This document shows, piece by piece, positions 59,677-64,000 of a DNA stretch of 64,000 nt. The translations under genes and the position numbers were made by a program. The number at the start of each line of letters is the position of its first letter. The first letter of the stretch is position 1. Origin of the DNA: Arthrobacter sp. Hiyo8 (GTDB lineage Bacteria; Actinomycetota; Actinomycetes; Actinomycetales; Micrococcaceae); NCBI GenBank assembly GCA_001549895.1, contig AP014719.1, positions 3,224,001 through 3,288,000 on the forward strand, written 5' to 3'. The notes beneath the pieces were generated by a model. The model worked only from the letters and a program-made list of their open reading frames with translations. It did not search any database and was not told the origin of the DNA.

Positions 59677-60638
59677 ATGACTGCTCATCCAAAACCCCTC
59701 TTATTGCCGCGCCTTCGGGCGCTCATGATTTTGCTCCTTGCCCTGGTATTGCCGGTCGCGCTCAGCGGCACAGCGGCAGCGGACACTGGCAAATCCCCAA
59801 GGACGTGGACCGTCCAGGTCGGCTCCGAATCGTCGGACCAGGCCATCCAGGGAATGTCCTTCCTGCCGAAGAACATCTACATCAATGCGGGTGACAAGGT
59901 CACCTGGGAGGCCAACGCGGCCGAAATACATACAGTCACGTTCCTGGCCGCCGGGCAAACCATCGAGTCCACGCAACCCTTTGATCCATTCAGTCCCCTC
60001 TATATATCCGCGCAGGGCGGCACCTCCTACGACGGGCACTCCTATTACAACTCCGGCGTGATGTCGAACGTCTCGAACAGTGGGTTCGCCGAAGTCGGTT
60101 CCTACACCTTGAAGTTCCCGGATGCCGGCGATTTCACGTACTACTGCCTGGTGCATGGCGCGGCCATGAAGGGCACAGTCCACGTGCGGGCAAGGGTACG
60201 GACTACCCATACACCCAGGAGCAATACAACAACCGGGTAGAGCGGGCTGAACGGGCCATCATCCGTGACGGCAACCAGCTATGGAGCGACGCCCGCGACC
60301 AAGCGGACAACCACACCGTGATTGCCGGAGCCGACGACGGCGTGGCCAGCGTCATGCGGTTCATCGAGCCAAAGGTGGTCATCCATGTTGGCGAGAGCGT
60401 GAGCTTCGTGAACAACGGCATGGGCGAGCCGCACACGGTGACCTTCGGTGCCGAGCCGGCCAACCCGTTCCCACCGCTGGGCGATCCGACGAATTACACG
60501 GGCGGGCAGCTCAATTCTGGGATCTTGCCGCCGGGCGTGACGTTCACGGTGACCTTCAACAAGGCAGGGGTGTACGACTACATCTGCGCACTCCACGACT
60601 ACTTTGGAATGGTCGGCAAGGTGGTGGTGAAGGACTAG
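59677..60638 (+). CDS. Secreted two-domain cupredoxin (frameshift)
   Basis: Sec signal (LRALMILLLALVLPVALSGTAAA). Two plastocyanin-like domains, each with a complete type-1 copper set: domain 1 AAEIHTVTF ... YYCLVHGAAMKG (His, Cys, His, Met), domain 2 GEPHTVTFG ... YICALHDYFGMVGK. One A is lost near 60196, joining the domains via GTDYPYTQEQYNNRVERAERAI. Start ATG 59677 is preferred since AAGGA lies nine bases upstream; ATG 59668 is too close to it. About 320 residues. Probably an extracellular electron carrier or copper binder. Confidence 0.87.
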
Positions 60639-60842
60639 CTGCTGATTCGAACGCATACTGGGGCTTGTTTCCCGTACGTGGTAGTTTCTTGCATATCCGG
60701 GGCTGGTTTCCTGCATGGGCGCTACAAACACCCGGCCGGGAACCAAGCCCGGGTTGCGGCGGGCCGTGAGCAGGCGGTGCGCACCGCCGTCGTACGCGTT
60801 GTATTCTGTACGCTTAGCTGAATTAATAAGCAACCTTATGAA

Positions 60843-61519
60843 ATGAGTCTTTGCGCCATGTTGGACAGCCCTCATACGTACTCGAGTGCACTGGGCGCCC
60901 CCGGCTTTCCGGCCGGAACTTTCCTCTTTGACCCGCTCACCGGGAAAGCGGAATGGTCCGACGGGCTCTTCAATCTCCACGGCTACCAGCGTGGGGTAGT
61001 AGTGCCCACGCTCGAGCTGCTGATGTCGCACAAGCACCCGGATGACCGGCCGCGGGCCATGGAGATCCTGGCTCAGGTATTCCGCGAGGGCGGACACTTC
61101 TGCATTTACCACCGGATCATCGACGCGCAGGGACATGTCCGCAGGGTCCTGACGGCGGGGAATGCGCAACGGGGCCCTCGGGCACCGTCGCGCTCGAGGG
61201 GACCACGGTGGACCTGACGTCCACGCTGCGGCGGGAAACCGAGCAGGCGGCGCGTGACGCCGTCGCGGGCGCCAATGCGACGCGGGGCGTCATCAATCAG
61301 GCACGCGGCATCCTCATGGGGCGGCTGCTCCTCAGCTCCGAGGCCGCCTTCAAACTGCTGGCGGGTTGCAGCAGCATGACGAACGTCAAAGTCGCAGTCC
61401 TCGCCTCCCACCTTGTTCGCGTGGCTGACACCGACGCGGGCCGGAAGCAATGGACGAGTTCATCCGTGTTCTCCAGGCCTGCGACCAAGCGGCGGTGAAA
61501 CGCGCGTTGAGCCCGCAGT
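60843..61519 (+). CDS. PAS-ANTAR protein (putative RNA-binding antitermination regulator), two frameshifts
   Basis: PAS-like N-terminal domain: GTFLFDPLTGKAEWSDGLFNLHGYQRGVVVPTLELLMSHKHPDDRPRAMEILAQVFREGGHFCIYHRIIDAQGHVRRVLTAG. After a C missing near 61180 comes a helical linker and the ANTAR core DAVAGANATRGVINQARGILMGRLLLSSEAAFKLLAGCSSMTNVKVAVLASHLV. A G missing near 61450 leads to the end DEFIRVLQACDQAAVKRALSPQ at 61519. ANTAR domains bind dual-hairpin RNA and prevent termination. About 227 residues. Target transcripts unknown. Confidence 0.85.
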
Positions 61520-61620
61520 AAGAAGCCGGCCGGCCCAGCCATCGCCTCGCGCCCGACGGCGTGGCAGTATGTTGTGGGTCAGGCTCGATGAGGGCGTCTC
61601 CGCGACAAGGAGCGACGGTC

Positions 61621-64000
61621 ATGACCTACATCTACAACTTCGCCGATGTCCAGGCAGCGGACGTCGCCGTGGCGGGCGGCAAGGGCGTCGGGCTGGGCAA
61701 CCTGGTCCGCGCCGGGCTGCCGGTCCTCCCGGGTTCGTGCTGACCACCGCGGCGCATGAGGCCTTCGTGGATGCCAACGGGATCCAGGCGCGCATCCAGG
61801 AACTGGCGACGCTCCCGCCGGAGGCCGCGCCCCAGGATTACGAGGACGCCTCGGCCGCGATCCGGGACCTTTTCACCGGTGGGACCATGCCTGCGGCCAT
61901 CGCATACGAGCTCGCTGCCGCTTATGAAGGCCTTCGCGGCGACGACGGCGGCGAGGGCGGCGGGCCGAGGGCGGCGAGCGGCCGACGGCTTCCGGGCGGC
62001 GACGGCGACGGCTCCCGGGGCGACGACGGCGGCGACGGCGCGCCCGTGGCGGTGCGCTCGTCCGCCACGGCCGAGGACCTTGCCTCGGCCAGTTTCGCCG
62101 GGCAACAGGAAACCTACCTCAACGTCCGCGGGGCGGAAGCGTTGGATGCCGCCGTCGTCGACTGCTGGTCTTCCTTGTGGACGGCGCGGGCCATGGCCTA
62201 CCGGAACCGAGAAGGCATTGCGCCTGGCGACGTACGCCTCGCAGTGGTTGTCCAGCGGATGGTGGAGGCCGAGGCCGCCGGAGTCATGTTCACCGCCAAT
62301 CCTGCCAACGGCCGACGCGACCAGATCGCCATCAGTGCCGCGTGGGGCCTGGGGGAGTCCGTGGTCAGTGGAACAGTCACCACGGATGACCTTGTTGTCG
62401 AAGCGGGAACGGGCAGCGTGCTCTCCCGCCGGACGGCCGACAAGGAAGTCATGACTGTGTACGCCGAGGGCGTCCCGGACCGCGCCGCCGACCGCGCTGC
62501 CGACGTCGCGCCGGACCAAGGAGGCACTACGGAGCAGCCGGTCCCGGCGGATCTTCGCAACCGGGCCGTGCTCGACGACGGGGCTGCCGCCGCGCTGGCC
62601 CGCTATGGAACGAGGATTTCGGACTACTTCGGAACTCCGCAGGACATCGAATGGGCGCGGGCGGACGGCAATTTCTTCATGCTGCAATCCCGACCCATCA
62701 CGGCATTGCCTGAACCCGTTGCTGATACCCCGGATACCTGGCCGTTGCCCTTCCCGAAGGGCTCTACTTCCGGGCCAGCATCGTGGAACAACTGCCGGAC
62801 CCGCTCTCGCCCCTGTTCGCCGACCTCATCGACGGCTCGGTAACCCGGTCCCTCAAGGCCCTGATGAACGAGGCCGTCGGAAGCGAAGTGGTCAGGGACG
62901 GCGACGTCGGGCTGCCCACCATCAACGGGTACGCGTACTACTACTACCGCACCGCGGCGATGTGGCGCGTGATGGGCAAGGTTGGTCCCGCCGTGGTCGC
63001 CTTGGCTCGTGGCAAGGCGCACATGGGCTTGGCTGGCTGGAGGGAATTCTCGCATCCGCGCTATAAGCAGGTGCTCGAGGACTGGTCCGCAAAGTCCCTG
63101 GGGGAGCTTTCGGGAGAGGAGCTGCTTGCGGGTGTCCGGACGCTGCTCGACGCCGGAACCGTGTACTACACGGCCGTGGAGTCCGTCATACCGATCGCCG
63201 CCACGAGCGAAATTTCCTTCCGCGCGTATTACGACAAACTCATCCGACGCGCTGGAGATCCTTCGGCGGAGACATTCCTTCTCGGCTACGACAGTGAACC
63301 CATCCGTGCAGAGAAATCGTTGTACGACCTCGCCGCGTGGGCCCGGGAAGTCGAGGGGCTCGCCCCGGCAATCCTCAATCAACCGACGGCCGCACTGGCC
63401 GAGTCGCAGCGAAACTGGCTCCCGCCTGCCGGCATGGACCCGGCCCTTTGGCAGCAATGGCGTCCGCGTTTCCAAGCCCACCTCGATCGCTTCGGCCATG
63501 CGGTCTACAACCTGGATTTCGCCAGCCCGGTGCCGGCCGACGATCCTTCGGCGCTATTGGACACGGTGAAGTTCTACCTCCGGGGCCAAGGCAACGATCC
63601 GCATGAGCGCCAGCGGCTCTCGTCCGCCCGGCGGGAGGACCAAACCGAGCGAATACTCGCCCGGCTCGGACGGACCCGGCTCGGGCGGAGTCGGAGGGCG
63701 CCGTTCATCCGTCTGCTCCGGTGGGCGCAGAAGTCCGCACCGATCCGCGAAGACGCGCTCGCCGACGTCGGGCTCGCTTGGCCGCTGATCCGGCGGATGC
63801 TGCTCGAACTCGGACAACGGCTGGTCTACTCCGGCGTCGTCGCCCGTCCCGCCGACGTGTTCTGGCTACGACAGCAGGAGCTGCAAAGCGCCGTCGAGTT
63901 CGGCCTCGCCGCGCCGCAACCGCCGGGCTCGACGGAACCGCCCGCACCGTGGCCGTGGCAATTACCGGGGCGGCGCGCCCCGTCCGCGCCGACGTCGTCG
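61621..64000 (+). CDS. PEP synthase / rifampin-phosphotransferase-like protein (partial, two frameshifts)
   Basis: Start ATG 61621: TYIYNFADVQAADVAVAGGKGVGLGNLVRAGLPVLPGFVLTT, typical of the PEP/pyruvate-binding ATP-grasp domain; the frame breaks near 61737 and near 62762. Further: PVAVRSSATAEDLASASFAGQQETYLNV, VQRMVEAEAAGVMFTANPANGRRDQIAISAAWGLGESVVSG, IEWARADGNFFMLQSRPIT. The middle NGYAYYYYRTAAMW and LRQQELQSAVEFGL favour a rifampin phosphotransferase-like layout over plain PpsA. A Gly/Asp-rich insert (about 61935-62040) interrupts the ATP-binding part. The C-terminal His domain lies off the edge, so the class is open. Confidence 0.82.

Overview
The window is a high-GC, gene-dense piece of an actinobacterial chromosome. 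It most resembles Arthrobacter sensu lato (Micrococcaceae): Rex and menaquinone genes, a system II cytochrome c assembly operon (CcdA-ResB-CcsB), the very small ribosomal protein bS22 behind an excisionase-type HTH gene, an LCP cell-wall ligase and a SipW/TasA-type secretion cluster. The genus call is an inference from protein character and gene order; no rRNA gene is present. I see no tRNA, rRNA, insertion sequence, prophage or CRISPR array.

Layout. 0-10 kb: TrkH-type K+ channel subunit (cut by the left edge), AcuC-type deacetylase, ArsR regulator, glutamate dehydrogenase, divergent lldD/lldR with two operators, a LacI regulator, a DAHP synthase behind an aromatic-rich leader peptide and attenuator-like hairpins, HTH protein and bS22. 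10-20 kb: HAD phosphatase, glutaredoxin-like protein, Rex, two Pro/Gln-rich membrane paralogues, YceI, then a translationally coupled run (phosphatase, TlpA-like lipoprotein, ccdA, resB, ccsB). 20-28 kb: menB-menE-menA on the minus strand, CPBP protease, amino-acid permease, dienelactone hydrolase. 28-32 kb and 42-48 kb: two phenylacetate blocks (thiolase, enoyl-CoA hydratase, 3-hydroxyacyl-CoA dehydrogenase; paaZ, paaR, paaK, paaI) that share a TetR-type operator. 34.6-41 kb: a LacI-controlled sugar operon of the thuEFG-AB type without an ATPase gene. 48-64 kb: GNAT, EamA and TetR genes, a response regulator and a sensor kinase flanking a tiny secreted peptide gene, oligopeptidase B, a SipW-type signal peptidase fused to a degenerate Hpt domain beside a TasA-like substrate, an LCP protein, a two-domain cupredoxin, a PAS-ANTAR protein and a PEP-synthase/rifampin-phosphotransferase-like gene cut by the right edge.

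Two non-coding repeat families stand out. One is a 32-bp unit with core GACGCYCGCTCAC, found in five arrays (about 24 units) with a 32-nt pitch in both orientations, mostly between convergent genes. The other is a 66-bp near-palindrome starting CCCAACT and ending TTGGG (four full copies, one half copy), whose arms vary in a compensatory way.

Caution on sequence quality: about two thirds of the protein genes are interrupted by single-base frameshifts. Every case I could reconstruct is a one-base deletion, usually in a run of C or G, and the protein continues correctly in the next frame. I therefore annotate these as whole genes with a probable sequencing or assembly error, not as pseudogenes. 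Exact break positions are approximate.
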